A stretch of 64,000 bases of DNA from Euptelea pleiosperma (GCA_035048495.1 CM068540.1:4448829-4512828); one strand, 5' to 3'; counted from the stretch's first letter, positions 12,701-24,060 are shown. The notes: generated by a model from the sequence alone, not told the origin. Made by a program: numbers and translations.

Positions 12701-15700
12701 AAAAGATCTTGTCAAAAAAAAAAATTTAATAACAAAAAGAATTTCATAAATAGTTAATTGACTAATTAGATTCATTTTTCACTATCATTGATGTATGCAT
12801 TTGTTGACATACGAATTTCCTGACTATTTTAATTTATTTAAAATTTGTATTTTTAACTGTAATTATGTCCTTACTATCATAAAAAGGTAATTAACCAATA
12901 GATTTAATGTTCAATAATTGCTAATAATTTGACATGGATTGCTTGTCACATGTCATATTGACTAATAATTGATTATTTTTGTAGTTTAAAATATTCCCTA
13001 AATATTTTTTTATTAAAATGCAAATTATTTTGATCAAGTTGTAGATCAGTGGAAGATACGCAATATATAATAAAATCGGACCTAAATATGGGTGATTAAG
13101 GTGTAAACAAAAGGAAATTTGATTTTTCTTTTTTTGGTTTTCCCCTTAAATCTGAACAAACTTTTAAATCTTGTGTTAATACATTATAGTTCCATAGATC
13201 TGATGTAACTAGATATATATAACATAAATCTAGCCTAATTTTAAGAAAAACAACTTATTGAGGAAATCACCTAGCTTTGGGGTTGAAGAACAAAGACTAG
13301 AGAGTTTTTGATCTTGATTCAAGGTTGTTAGTGTTTTTTATCAAAAATTCAAAATGCCACAAAAGAGTGGTCTTTTTTGACTTCATTACCTCAAAAAACC
13401 AGACTCACTTTGAGAGGAGTGTAGAAGTGTATTCTACACTTATGTTTGCATTTTATAAAGTTTGATTGAAAAATCCACTCAGTTTGTTTGACCAAACTTT
13501 TGCATTTTTGTATTAATAATTGCAGTAATTTGGTAATGGTACTGAATTATTCCGAATTTCATAAAAATACCAGATTTTTTATAATTTTTATACATGAGTG
13601 ATGTTTTGTTTTGGCCTCTTAAAATTTTGATTTGATTCAGCAAAATTTTGCTGTTTTGTTTTGGCCTCTTAAAATTTTGATTTAATTCAGCAGAATTTTG
13701 GCCTGTTAAACCAAATTTTAAACTATGCTGTTTGCATTAACTAGCTTTTGGTTAGTCAAGATATTCTGGGGGATGACTGCTAACATGAAAGTGTTGTACT
13801 CTCAGGGAGGAAAGATACGCACAAAACTTGTGGCAGCCCTAAATGGTGTGGAGGGTGTTGTTATAGAGGAGGGAACGGCTGGTGAGGCGGGGAAAGAAGC
13901 AGCTCAGAATGGCATGCGCAGGTAAAGTAGGAGTTAGCATCTTATCTTTTTTCCCGATTTGGATTTGTTGAAGTACTTTATGTATCTAGATGAGTTTCTT
14001 TTGGACTTCAGATCTATCTTTTGCCTAAGCCCGGCTGGAGACACTCCATCGTCTGCTAGATTATTTGATGCTCTTGTCAGTGGGTGCATCCCTGTTATCG
14101 TTAGTGATGAACTGGAGCTTCCTTTTGAAGGAATACTTGATTATCGGAAGGTATATATTCTTAAATCTTGTAGCTTATTTTCCTTTCCTTCATGTGTCTC
14201 GTGGAAGAAATAAAAAAGCAATGCCTTAAAGTGAGGGGAATAGGTAACAATGAAAAGAAGAAAACTACGACCTTAACTGGAACAAGATTTGTTCTATAGG
14301 CTCGTACCTCTGTATCCTTGCGTATAAAAACTTATAAAAAAATGAGGAGGAGAAAACTTTATAGTTCAAAAGGGGAAAACTGAAAATTGATAAAGTGAAG
14401 ACAACTCATAAAAATTCCTATCAGGAAAAAAAAATTACGAAAATGATTTCCAACACTTCCACGACCAAAAAAAACTGCTTCCAAAATTATGTAATTTTAT
14501 AATGGATCTTCACCATTGGCATTGCCATGTTGGTTTCTTAGACTATTGAATAATTACATAGAGATTAGAATTCTGATGCTTTAGTGTGATGGCTCAATAC
14601 ACTTCAAGTCTTGTGTAGGAAGATGTATGTTGATCACCATTGACACTTGGTTCGAATGCCAATTGCTTGTGAGATGTCATTTTTTTGTTCTTTTTTCTTT
14701 TTTGATGCTTATAGTACAGAAATCACTGTAGATTCTGAGCTTCTTGAGTTGGAACATGAAGTGGATGGTCCCACAGAATGAAGCCCTCTGTAAAAAATTA
14801 GGGAAAGGGATATTCTGAAACTTATTCACTTATTTTGCAGTAGTTTTGAGAAGCATATGTTAGGTTGAAATGTTGGAACCCTGGGATACATGGCAGTGTA
14901 CTCTTTAGATCAAGGAGAAGCACATAGACAAGACTTCGAACATACACATGTAGAGTTTGTCTAATTTGCTTTATTCCAATCAGTGGTTGCTGATACTTAT
15001 TTTCCCTGTATGCAGATAGTTTTATTCATTTCTTCAAGTGATGCCATTCAACCAGGCTGGCTTATAACATTCCTCAAGAGTATTGGTCCTGGGAAAATCC
15101 GAGAGATGCGCGTGAACCTGGCCAAGGTTTGTGAGTTTAGGGGAATTATTCGTTACTGCAGTGGTGACACTGCAGTTTCTATATCATCATTAATTGGTCA
15201 ACCAGTCGATGGGGATGGTGCTGCCACGTTGGTATTTTGCAGTACTTGAATCCACCTACTCAGTTGCATCCAATCTTGAGTTTCTATTGTGCTTTTTGAT
15301 GATATTCTTGTTCATGTTGTGTAATTTTTAATAGAAGCTAGACAAAAACTATGATGACTTTCTTCTCCTTGAGATAAACTATGATGACTTTCAATTGGGG
15401 CAAAACTTGAATATGGACTCATTATCTCTCTCCCTTTTTTTATGTAATTTTCAGTACTCGAGGCATTTCCTATATTCCAGTCCAGCTCAACCTTTTGGTC
15501 CAGAGGATTTAACTTGGAGAATGGTTTGTGATTTGCTCCTCTACTTCATTAGTCTTTTTTTTTTTGTGATATTTAAATTGGACTGGAATAATGGTTTGTG
15601 ATTCTCTCTTCCACTTCAATAGACCAATTATTATATTTGTGATATTTAAATTTTATACTGTGTAAAATATGTTGTACTTCCCAGCTGAGGATGGTGCTGC

Positions 15701-16272
15701 CCCTGTAGTGCCAGTTCATTTACTGATTACATGGCTGTTAGTTGGGTGACCCTTCGATTGGACTATCATCTGATCGTAATTGAATATTGTTGCAATGTGG
15801 GTGGCCCTGTTCCCTTGCTGTGGTACAGTACCACAACAGTTTCATGATAATTTCATATCTGCCATGGTGATTTCTTGCTCAAATTCTGGATTACACCTAC
15901 TCTGCTTCATCATATCTGTAAAAAGGTGGTTGTCATATTGTTGAGAAAGTAGTACTGTGCTGCATCTGGTTGTTGTCCTTGGAAAACACACATCCTTGCA
16001 CTTCCTGTTTATAACCAAGTGACTTTCCTATTTTTCAGTATGGAAAAGAGAGAGAATAATCAGTTTTAAGAATCATGACCAACTTAGGAAGAAGCTTAAT
16101 TTGAACCTGTATTCCTTTATTTATTCTTCAATCCCTTTATGTGCAACAGATTGCAGGTAAGTTGTCAAATATTAAAATGCATATCCGTCGATCACAGCGT
16201 GTGGTGAAAGAATCAAGAAGCCTATGCACATGCGAATGCAAGTATGTGAATGTCACGAGTCCTACTATGTGA
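6754..16272 (+). CDS. GT47 exostosin-type glycosyltransferase (probable arabinosyltransferase ARAD1-like)
   Basis: Probable Golgi type II membrane enzyme adding sugars to cell-wall polysaccharides. Nine exons: 6754-7272, 7531-7704, 10552-10709, 10823-10970, 13806-13921, 14012-14150, 15016-15126, 15455-15523 and 16150-16272. They join in frame to 518 aa with GT-AG introns throughout. The ATG at 6754 gives a short basic N-terminus, then one membrane anchor (about residues 28-45) and a Ser-rich stem. The exostosin domain starts near residue 130 ([18 protein letters not shown]). Landmarks are DYWLWADL (about 177-184), the [12 protein letters not shown] segment, GGKIRTKL (334), the signature [20 protein letters not shown] (378-397) followed by [15 protein letters not shown], and [14 protein letters not shown] near the end. 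Introns 2 (2,847 bp) and 4 (2,835 bp) hold repeats. All signature blocks are intact, so the gene looks functional. The exact sugar donor and acceptor cannot be read from sequence; the ARAD1-like label is by family resemblance. Confidence 0.92.
7360..7519. mobile_element. Small hAT-like MITE in GT47 intron 1, next to the splice acceptor
   Basis: The ends are CAAGGTTTTAAA and ATAAACCTTG, matching the CAAGGTTTAAA family. It is flanked by an imperfect 8-bp repeat (AACTGATA at 7352-7359, ATCTGATG at 7520-7527; 6 of 8 match). The right end lies 11 bp before exon 2 (7531), so it probably contributes part of the branch-point or polypyrimidine region. The 160-bp interior is short and unlike the longer copies. 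Confidence 0.55.
7964..8057. mobile_element. Possible PIF/Harbinger-type mini-element (94 bp)
   Basis: Starts GGGCCTGTCTGG and ends CCAAACAGGTCC, imperfect inverted ends of the GGGCCTGTTTGG type common in plant PIF/Harbinger MITEs. A TAA precedes it but the right flank reads AAT, so the 3-bp TSD is not clean. It lies in GT47 intron 2. Confidence 0.4.
8213..8537 (+). mobile_element. 5'-truncated LINE 3' end
   Basis: The plus strand reads [19 protein letters not shown] and, after a stop, [20 protein letters not shown]. This is the usual end of the ORF2 zinc-finger region of plant L1 elements (compare IWKERN.R.F). A 3'UTR with the CTGTTTGCAGGTTATCTCGACCTC motif and an A-rich tail near 8530-8537 follow. 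It is a dead remnant inside GT47 intron 2, in the same orientation as the gene. Confidence 0.65.
9128..9358 (+). mobile_element. Second 5'-truncated LINE tail of the same family
   Basis: It shares GAGTGTAGGGGCTTTTC, GATTTTGTCTT, GTAGGTCATCTCGACCTC and CTTTTGGCGTTT with the tail at 8213-8537, and ends in a nine-A run at about 9348-9356. It holds only 3'UTR and the last codons. It lies in GT47 intron 2, same strand as the gene. Confidence 0.6.
9510..10085. repeat. Tandem duplication in GT47 intron 2, period about 242 bp
   Basis: The segment with GAGAAGTTGTACTTCTTG, TTGAGCTTGAAATGGTAGAA and GGAAGAGTTCTTTCCC appears once near 9620-9835 and again near 9865-10075. A partial, more diverged copy (GAGGCTTGAAATGGTAGAAT) lies at about 9510-9610. 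The two full copies are very similar, suggesting a recent duplication. Confidence 0.75.
11165..12045. repeat. GGTTGGG/CCCAACC-rich repeat region in GT47 intron 4
   Basis: The stretch carries many CCCAACCT, GAGCCCAA and GGTTGGGCTT motifs at both its left (about 11200-11330) and right (about 11840-12030) sides. A purine-rich GAGAGAGAAGAGAGG block (11330-11430) lies between. Within it a 30-bp-scale direct duplication (GGAATCTGGTTGGGTAAGGT) sits at about 11839-11900. It resembles the interior of plant hAT-like elements, but no ends or TSD could be fixed. Confidence 0.4.
12046..13602. other. AT-rich part of GT47 intron 4
   Basis: No ORF, RNA gene or bounded transposon was recognised. Composition is strongly AT-rich, with many runs of A or T. 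It was probably assembled from old insertions. Confidence 0.4.
13603..13702. repeat. 50-bp direct duplication
   Basis: The unit beginning GTTTTGTTTTGGCCTCTTAA is repeated twice in tandem with a period of 50 bp, just upstream of GT47 exon 5. The copies differ at a few positions. Confidence 0.8.
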
Positions 16273-17104
16273 TTGAAAGCTGCAACACTTATCTTTCACG
16301 TAAGTGTTTGCGTACTTCATCTCCTGTTTTTTTTTTTTTTTTTCCGAAGTGTCATCAATTGATTTTGTGTGCTTATTATCTCTGTTGTAAAGAGGAGAGA
16401 TTTATTGTTGATGGATTTTGTAAAATATATTGCAGCCAAGCTCAGTTTAGTTGAACTGTGTTGTAATAAACCTTCATTTTTTTTTTCCAATCAAACCATG
16501 TAACATAGATAGGATAATTGATCTCTGGAGATGGTAATTGCTGCATATGAGTAGAATTTCTAACCCACAAACCAGAATTTTAATGATCGGTTGGGATCAC
16601 TAATACAAGAATTCAAGATTTCGAGGACACAAATTGAGGTGTAGAGACGATAAACACTGCTACTGTCAATCTTGTTTCAAAAGAGCAGCAACTGAAGCTT
16701 TTAGTTGGATGTAGCTCGTTATGAACTTAAGAGGGGAGCTCAGAAATAGTTGGTAAATTTCAAACTTGGTATAGACTGGATGGGTTCGACCAGTTGGTTT
16801 ATGAGTATTGGGCCTACTGTTTCATAACATATTACTTATTTCAAACCAATCTCAATTTGATTTCAGTAAGGCCCTGTGTGGTTGTGCTGAACAAGTTTTC
16901 TAGAAGTAATTTTTGCATATAAGGCCCTGCTTGCTTGCTATCCTGTCTATAGTTTGAAGGAACTTGTTTGCAGGCAAATATTTGATCGCAATAACAAACA
17001 TTTGTTGGGAAAAAAATGTTTTCCTTCAAGCTGGAGTAACCTGGATACAAACATGTACATGATGGTTATAATCCAACTAGGTTGAAGATTTTTGGGGAGA
17101 ATGC
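16273..17104. other. GT47 3' flank
   Basis: It probably holds the 3'UTR of the GT47 gene just after the TGA at 16270-16272. T-rich runs occur near 16328-16345 and 16478-16488. No further gene is supported. Confidence 0.4.
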
Positions 17105-17310
17105 GGCGAGTATTAGGGGGGTTTCAGCAGCCTGATTAGGGATTTCAAACATTTGGGTCTTTGTACCCCCAAATAATGCTTGAATTCCACGTTAAAAATA
17201 AGGACTCCAATCCAACGCTTAGAAATCACTATTCGGCCTAATTTTTGGCCAAACATCCATACGGTCAATGGTCTCTAAAAGTATGCCACGTGGCTCATAC
17301 TGCGGTCCAT
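17105..17310. mobile_element. Partial copy of the GCCACGTGGC foldback MITE family
   Basis: Contains CAGCCTGATTAGG, TTAGAAATCACTATTCGGCC, AACATCCATACGGTCAATGG and GCCACGTGGCTCATACTG, the right-half landmarks of the family best seen at 24244-24682 and 39616-39984. The left end is not clear. Confidence 0.55.
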
Positions 17311-17426
17311 CATCAAAGTTCAATTCAAAAAAGATACCTGCTCTCGTCTCTTGAACCTATTCGATATTTCCCAGATAAAAAAAAATGAAACGACCCCTCC
17401 TAATCCCTTTGGGCTGTGAACATTTT

Positions 17427-17736
17427 TGACCAACACCTTGGTGTGCCCTCACAGAGGATGAATCAATGGCTGATTTTTGGTGATGATGATCTCCTCACCA
17501 TATAGATAACCCCAACAAAAAATCAGCCCATTCTGAAATTTCTAACCCCGTTAAATGTGGTTTTCAAGTTATACGGTAAAAATCGACGGTCCATAATTCT
17601 TCAACTTCTAAACCAGTCTATGAATATCAGAATGATTTGAATTTTTGTGAGGATAATCTCCTCACCGTATATATCATCTTCACCAAAAATCAGCCATTAA
17701 TTCATCTTCTATGACGGTACACCAAGGTGTTGGTCA
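17427..17736. mobile_element. Foldback MITE with TGACCAACACCTTGG ends (310 bp)
   Basis: Left end TGACCAACACCTTGGTGTG and right end ACACCAAGGTGTTGGTCA are inverted complements, and similarity continues about 70 bp inward through AATCAATGGCTGATTTTTGG and its complement. The centre holds GATCTCCTCACCATATAGAT, GTTAAATGTGGTTTTCAAGT and AGAATGATTTGAATTTTT. The same central sequence is the unit of the tandem array at 57267-58040. No TSD was fixed. Confidence 0.8.
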
Positions 17737-20180
17737 CCGGAACCCGACCCAATTAAATATAAGCCCCGATTCTTATTTCATCCTTGAGATGAACTAAATA
17801 GAAGTTGGTCTTTCTTGAATCACAAGCCTGAGAACGATGGATATATTTATAGCAACAGGCTCGTCGGACCTAAATTTTTGCCTAAGCTCCCGGTTTGGAT
17901 GGATTCTATTCCGAGAATCCAACGCTGGTTTTGCTTTGGCAAAACTGAATTCGAGCTCAGCACTGTCCAGTTGTCGTTGTAGTCAATATGAAATGACTCA
18001 GACGCATTTTTTTTGTGCGACTTTGCTAGGCGAAAAACGAATCAAGTAAAGCATTGGCAACAAGATGATTTAGGGGCAGAAACTTTTTTAAGTGGCGAGA
18101 TTTTTGAAGCAGCAATCATGCGCCCAATGATCGCGTTCCACATGCCCAATGTTTAGAGTTTGGTTTAAAAAGTAACAATGGGTATGTGCGGTGCGCGATC
18201 ATTTTATACCTGAGTTGTATTGAGAGAATGAGAGGCGTGAATGAGAGCAGGTTTCTCATTCTTCCCTTTCAATAAGATTCTCTTCCAACTTTATGAAAAG
18301 CAGCTTCAGTTCTTGGCTTGTAGTTTCTCCACTCTGAATGCAGAACTGATGGGTGGGTCCAGTGTATGAAAGTTACCTAATTTCCTCACTGTTGAACAGA
18401 GAACTGATGGTTCTTGGTTACAGCACAAGAAAGCAACCTGATTTCTCAAGAATTTCTGGAAAAAAAAACTACCCTTTATCATGTAAGAGCAACAAGAATA
18501 CCCCATCGGGTTTTCACCTTGTATTATAGAACCATAAGTTTATCCATGAGTTTCCTTGGAACAAAACTAGCACCCTATGAGAAAACATCTCTCTTTGATC
18601 TAAAGAGTAAAAAGAAGTATGGAAATGATGCAACCTTTACTATAGTAAACAAGAGGACTGCCTTATAAAATCCTAAGTCATTAGAATTTCAAACTTTGGT
18701 GTATTACTTTACTATGCCCCATACACTATAGTCGTAAATAGCCAAAATTTGGTGTACTCCATACCTGTACAACCAAACACTACTGTTCCGAGGTTCAAGA
18801 ACTCTTCTTGGCCATCACCTACAAAAAATCAAAAAATGAAAAATAGTGAAAATGCTGCAGCATTAGTAAGAATGTTATTTTTGGCAGTAGAACTGCTTAC
18901 TTCTGACTAAACTTGTATAAACATTCAATGATGAACCACCAAGGAGATTAAAGAAATTGTGACATTAAATTTTGACGACAAGTTGATGGTCTTTCGGGTT
19001 TTGTTACCACAGACCAGGGTTCAAAACCCACCTTTATCCACTCACCACTAACCTGCTTGCCTACCCAGAAGATTTTTTTTTTTTTGACTCACTTTTTTGT
19101 CAAATATCATTTTATGTATCTATGTTGCAAAGTTGTCAGTACGTGATAATGATACCGTATGTAAGGCTCGGCAAACCCTGAATCTAGGGTTTAAGAATTC
19201 TGGAGTACATTTAATTAAAAATGGAAAAAAAAGTCATATGATAATCAGACTGTAATGGGTTGCATAATGGATACCGTATATGTTTTATCATCTATAATAT
19301 ATTAGTGATTAATGAGAGTAATATTCTTCAGAAAAATTTATAACTTAATATTATATTATGTACACAGAGGAATATTATATTATGTACACAGAGGAAAAAT
19401 AAACAAAGAAGACAGAAAAAGAAAATTGAGATGTCTCTATCACGCAGTTGAGAAAGATCTTTGAATATCTTAGATTTCCAGTCTATATATCACAGTTGGC
19501 CTTATAGCTGAAAATATTCACATTTTATAATGTAAATATATCTTTGAGATTGTCTAGTTTAATGATATTCACAGTTGCAGAAATATTTTGATGGTTGTCC
19601 ATGTTAAGAGGGAACATCAATGCTATCACCCAAACCTTCTGTAGTGAGATCATGGAGCCTAAATGACCCTTATGTAAGTCAACTGTTATATCAAGTGAAG
19701 GGCCTGAAGGCTATCTTACACTTCCATTTTAAGTAGGAATCAAAGAATCTTCTGTAAACAGGAGATGTAATTAGGGGGGGGATAAAAATATCCTCAACGG
19801 GTCAGTCCAACGCATAATAAAAACCCATACAGTCTATGAATGAACTGTCTCCACATGAGAGTGGGATTGTATTACACTTCTATGCGTACAGTCATTCCAT
19901 CAGAGCTCATCCAAAGTCAAACCAAAATAAACCTTTATATCATATAAAGTACACGAGTTAAGGGGCAGTCGTGACAGTTTTTTCTGTAAGGAGTTTTTTA
20001 CTAACTTAAAGATGAAAGAATTGTTTAAGAAGTTGTGTCTTAAGATAGGATATTCTAGGATGAAAGAATTAATTTAGAAATTATTTTAGTAGAGCTAAAT
20101 CCTTCAAGAGTTCCAAGTATGTACATGCATTCTTATGGATGATTTCTCGTTTTTCTCAATGACACATTCTTGTGATTAGG
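17737..20180. other. Intergenic AT-rich region
   Basis: No gene or bounded transposon was recognised. A small direct duplication of TATTATATTATGTACACAGA lies near 19350-19395. Scattered short open frames (17837-18049, 18306-18668) overlap on opposite strands and show no domains. Confidence 0.4.
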
Positions 20181-20184
20181 ATTA

Positions 20185-20985
20185 TTTTGTCACTTCCATT
20201 TCATACTCTTTTTACTTATTCGTCAAGTAAAAACTTAATAATTTCCAAAAGTCTTTGAACACCTTGTTTAAACTCTGTTGAAAAATTCGACCTTCCACGA
20301 ACCAGCAATAATTGGAGAATCAAAAAGATCAATCACATAGACACAGCTGATTTACGTGGTATCAACAGTGTGCCTATGTCCACGAGTGAGGAGCTCTTTT
20401 ACTATCTCTAAAAAATTAGGGTTACAATAGTTTCTTCTCTTTCTCACTCTCTCAATGTACAAGTGAAACCCTAACGCCTCTTTAGAGAGTATATACACCA
20501 AAGATATACCCAAAGTATCCCAAATACAAGTTGTACCCCAACACAAACTGTACAAACTGGTACGGACAAAAAAAGCCATTGGCTTTGGTGGCTGGGCCCC
20601 CTGCAACCCCCAGCCCGCTTAAAGTTGTGGCTTAATGAACAATAAAATCCTTGCAGAGCAGTACTCCCTACAAGATACAAGACATCTAACACAACAAACT
20701 CTTCAAAATTATAACTTAGAAATTTATAAGCAATTCTATTCATGCCTTGGACCATTTTTACTTGAACAATTTAGTATGAAATATAAGCTTAGAAATTTTG
20801 TCATTTCCATTTCATACTTTTCGAACTTACTTATTTGTTAAGCAAAAGACATAATAATTTCCACAAGTCTTTGAGCACCTAGTTTAAACTCTTCGAAGTT
20901 ATAACTTAGAAATTTGTAAGTACTTCTATGCATACCTTGGACCATTTTCTACCTGAACCGTTTAGTATGAAATATAAGCTTTTGA
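20185..20985. repeat. Tandem duplication (about 200 bp unit), one copy filled by a solo LTR
   Basis: Copy A runs from about 20190 to 20275 and resumes after the LTR at about 20702-20795. Copy B runs from about 20797 to 20985. Shared landmarks are CATTTCATACT, AATTTCCA.AAGTCTTTGA, GTTTAAACTCTTC, TATAACTTAGAAATTT and CCTTGGACCATTTT. Copy B keeps the uninterrupted sequence at the insertion point. Confidence 0.85.
20276..20696 (-). mobile_element. Solo LTR, probably Ty1/copia type (421 bp)
   Basis: Read on the minus strand it begins TGTTGTGTTAGATG and ends TTTTTCAACA, the TG...CA ends of an LTR. It is flanked by the 5-bp TSD AACTC (20271-20275 and 20697-20701). The minus strand carries a TATA-like GGTGTATATACTC and further on GTGGACATAGGCAC and ACCACGTAAATC, a pair of landmarks typical of plant Ty1/copia LTRs. 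No internal domain follows on either side, so it is a solo LTR left by LTR-LTR recombination. Confidence 0.9.
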
Positions 20986-21612
20986 AACATTTAACAGAAT
21001 ATTCAAGATAAACAAAACAATATATGTTGCATTGATAGGGTATGGGTGTCAGAGTCTCACACGTGTGTGGATTGTCCGACTTGGCGAACCTTGACAAGTA
21101 GGATTCTTGGACTCAGCCATATACTTTAAAATAGTGTAACATATACGACACAAAGTAGTTGTTTTATCATATAATAATGAGGATAATGATAGATAATGTG
21201 ATGAGATATCTTCTAGTTTGTCTCACACACCTATAGACGAAAGAATATGTACACCTAATATCACATGGAAAATTTCAATTTTGTAAAAGAACCTACCCTA
21301 TGGAACATGTTAATTAGTATCTTGCAAGGAAAGAAAAATCAACAGAGAATTTGGAAGCGAAGCACTAGAATTTGTATCGTGTGGACTCCGACAGGTGTCC
21401 CACATGGGTACTTCACCCGTCTATAAGAGTTCATGCAATATAAAGCAACTCAAGCACATGGAACAAAAGAATCTCAGTAGGAAAAGAGCAAGAAAGTAAA
21501 GGTATTTCAGTAATTAAGTTTAAAAACAGTTACAAATGTTGGAGATTCCTAACCTTTGTGAGAAAATGCTGAACCGCTCCATCCTTGTTTCATTGTATGT
21601 GTTTCTTAACCG
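20986..21612. other. Intergenic / SUVH 3' flank
   Basis: Part of this stretch next to the stop codon at 21613-21615 must be the SUVH 3'UTR. No further feature was recognised. Confidence 0.4.
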
Positions 21613-23664
21613 CTAACCAAAAGAACCTCTGCATTTCGATGATCCACATAAGCATTTTTTCCTTCTTCTATGTGCACAATAATCATATGTCAACTCTGTC
21701 ATGGGAGGAATGTGTTTAATCGCATAGAACATAATATGAGGATAGGCTTCATTGTCGTGTTCATGTAAGACCGGCTGCCAAAAGACGTTGGGAGAGCAAC
21801 TGTGGTTCATAAAACGAGCTACATTCCCAATATTTTTTGCACTTATGATCAGGGGTAATGGGGACTTGTATGCCTCATTCGAGTCAGCAGGCCTCTCTTC
21901 TTCTAGTAACTCAGGTATGTAATTCCATTCAAATGAGTTGTCACAGGTGAGGGTTGTGTCGAAGATATACTCGTCTTCCTCATCTTTGTCCCCATCCTCT
22001 TCTACCTCAGTTTTATCTATTATGATTTGACCTGCATATTCACAGATAAATGTACCTGCACGGATGGGATCCCAAGACCGCAAACCCCAACCTCTATCTT
22101 TTGTCTTAAACACCTCCAAATGGACTTTCGGACCATTTTGAGACACTTGGTTTCGGCAATTAGGATAGCAGAGGCATGAAGGACCACACTCATGTATCAA
22201 GGGTTTCCGGATCACAAGAACCCGAGTGGCTGTATATGGGAGATTGCCTCCATTTTTCCGAATACAAGAGCAGTCTAGATCACCTGGTAAGCACCCACTA
22301 GGGCACTTGCAGCCTAAAGAAGGTTCCATTGAGTTGACTGGTTTGGAATACTTGAGATTAGTGACATATGTGAAATGAGAGGGCCCCCTCTCATCATCGA
22401 TATCATTTACAAGAGGAATTGGTATACTTTCTGCCCCCGAGGTTAGGTCTTGCAATATAACCCCAGGTCTAGAAGTGATTTTTTCCCTCCATTGCTGGAT
22501 TGATTTCCAAATCACAAATGCCTCTGGCTGCCCAGGTACTCTCAACAATTTATACTTGAAAACGTTGCAACCCGACTTTCCTTTCTCTGTCCACGACTCC
22601 TGGATTTTGTAGAGACCGTCATAGATGTAGACCTTCCCCATTGGATTTGCAACATCCTTCACACCCCGAATGACTCTTACCTCATTAGCTCGCTGCAAGC
22701 TTCTCTCCAATGCTAGATTACCCCTTTCAAGCTTTTGGTCAGCTACTTGCTTCCCATCTTTCTTATAGCTATTCCCACCCTGGCCACTGTAAATCAACAC
22801 ATCCCCACGTTCCACATCATCCTCATACCCTCCAGATGAAACGATGCTTACAGCCACCGGTTCTTCTTCTTGGTCAAATTTGAAATTCATGTAGTCAATT
22901 CCAGCCATAGTTGGAGCATGCAATCCCACCAAGCACATCTCAAACCTGAAATAGAAAACATCTCCAATCTCAACCCCAGGAACAGTTCCCATTCTCTTCC
23001 TCAGATTTGTCCGATGCCCTTCGGTCATCATTAATGTCCCAGCTTTTAAGTCAGCACGTCTGCTCATCCCTTCCTTCGCTTCTTCAATTTGAGCAAGCCT
23101 TCGCTTGAGCGCATCAAATTTCATGAGAACAGTCTCAACTGATTCCCTATTACCGTCGGCAGGTGACGATAACCTGCCCTGATGGCTGTTCCTCGTTCTT
23201 TTCAGTGACTTATTACTCTTCTGCTTCTCCCCATTACTAGTAGCTTCTACATCACTACTATACACATTAATGCAACCATCTTCCTTGTTGGCACTTTGTG
23301 ACCGCATACCAACCTCATGGTTTTCGGAATTCTTCGAGGACGACCCGGCCTCATCATTTTTGGTTCCTGTAAACAGGGGTGGCAGCGGCCACTTTGGTTT
23401 TTGAAATGGCATATGTGGGTGCTGTTGATCAAGTGGCCTTTGAGATTCTGAAGGGATGAAAGGGGAGTAATATGGAGGGAAGGCAGGAGGGTAAGGGCCA
23501 AAGGAGGGCGCACCACCAACAAAGGTAGGAGGAACAGGTTGGAACCCAGGTGGTGGAGCTGCACCCATTGGAGCCAAACAACGCAAAGGCCTTACATCGA
23601 GAACCCTAGACTTATCGTGAGAACCCGAAGAAGGAACAGATTCCGGGCCCGAACCCGGTTCCAT
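21613..23664 (-). CDS. SUVH1/SUVH3-type histone H3 lysine-9 methyltransferase (SRA-SET)
   Basis: Nuclear chromatin protein expected to bind methylated cytosine through its SRA domain and to methylate H3K9 through its SET domain; some SUVH1/3 members act as methyl-DNA readers that support transcription. One uninterrupted 683-codon frame with a TAG stop. Order: Pro-rich N-terminus (about 35-100), Ser/Lys-rich linker, SRA/YDG about 225-375 (VPGVEIGDVFYFRFEMCLVG, GIDYMNFKF, SIVSSGGYEDD, DVLIYSGQGG), pre-SET Cys cluster 452-505 (CKCPSGC, CSCIRKNGGNLPY, CGPSCLCYPNC), SET about 513-665 (DRGWGLRSWDPIRAGTFICEYAG, NHSCSPN at 620-626, ELTYDY at 657-662) and post-SET CLCGSSKCRG. All zinc-binding cysteines and catalytic motifs appear intact. 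Length and lack of CDS introns are typical of this subfamily. Paralogue identity (SUVH1 versus SUVH3) is not resolved. Confidence 0.96.
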   Translation of the reverse strand: MEPGSGPESVPSSGSHDKSRVLDVRPLRCLAPMGAAPPPGFQPVPPTFVGGAPSFGPYPPAFPPYYSPFIPSESQRPLDQQHPHMPFQKPKWPLPPLFTGTKNDEAGSSSKNSENHEVGMRSQSANKEDGCINVYSSDVEATSNGEKQKSNKSLKRTRNSHQGRLSSPADGNRESVETVLMKFDALKRRLAQIEEAKEGMSRRADLKAGTLMMTEGHRTNLRKRMGTVPGVEIGDVFYFRFEMCLVGLHAPTMAGIDYMNFKFDQEEEPVAVSIVSSGGYEDDVERGDVLIYSGQGGNSYKKDGKQVADQKLERGNLALERSLQRANEVRVIRGVKDVANPMGKVYIYDGLYKIQESWTEKGKSGCNVFKYKLLRVPGQPEAFVIWKSIQQWREKITSRPGVILQDLTSGAESIPIPLVNDIDDERGPSHFTYVTNLKYSKPVNSMEPSLGCKCPSGCLPGDLDCSCIRKNGGNLPYTATRVLVIRKPLIHECGPSCLCYPNCRNQVSQNGPKVHLEVFKTKDRGWGLRSWDPIRAGTFICEYAGQIIIDKTEVEEDGDKDEEDEYIFDTTLTCDNSFEWNYIPELLEEERPADSNEAYKSPLPLIISAKNIGNVARFMNHSCSPNVFWQPVLHEHDNEAYPHIMFYAIKHIPPMTELTYDYCAHRRRKKCLCGSSKCRGSFG

Positions 23665-24060
23665 CGTGGTCCCGTCAGAGAATCAACAGAATTACAGTGA
23701 AACTAACACAATCAAATATCATACAAAACCAGAACCTCAGGTAAAGATTTTCGAGTTCTTCAAGTCCCAAAACCTAGATAAGAAACCGATTTTCGTGCTC
23801 AATAGATTGAAGATCTAGCAAACAAAAAAAAGCCCTAAAACATGATCAGAATCATAGATACAATCTAAGAAAGCCCTAGAAATCGAAGATTTAGACGAAA
23901 TAAGACCGGGAAAAAAAAGGTTCTTTTCAGAGATTTGAAGATGTACTGTTGATCGAAAGCTAAAATTATAAATACCTTGCCGGGAAGACTGAGATTTGCA
24001 GACTTGGGGTTTGAAATTTGGGGGAAATCGTTTAGCTCTCTCTGGTTTCCTGCTTCGTTC
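23665..24060 (-). promoter_or_regulatory. SUVH 5'UTR with probable intron
   Basis: On the minus strand a good donor (GGCAAG then GTATTTAT) places the end of a leader exon at 23976 and the intron start at 23975. A plausible acceptor (TTGATTGTGTTAG) gives an intron end near 23703, leaving a short leader before the ATG at 23664. A 5'UTR intron ahead of a single coding exon is common in this subfamily. The transcription start was not located. Confidence 0.55.
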
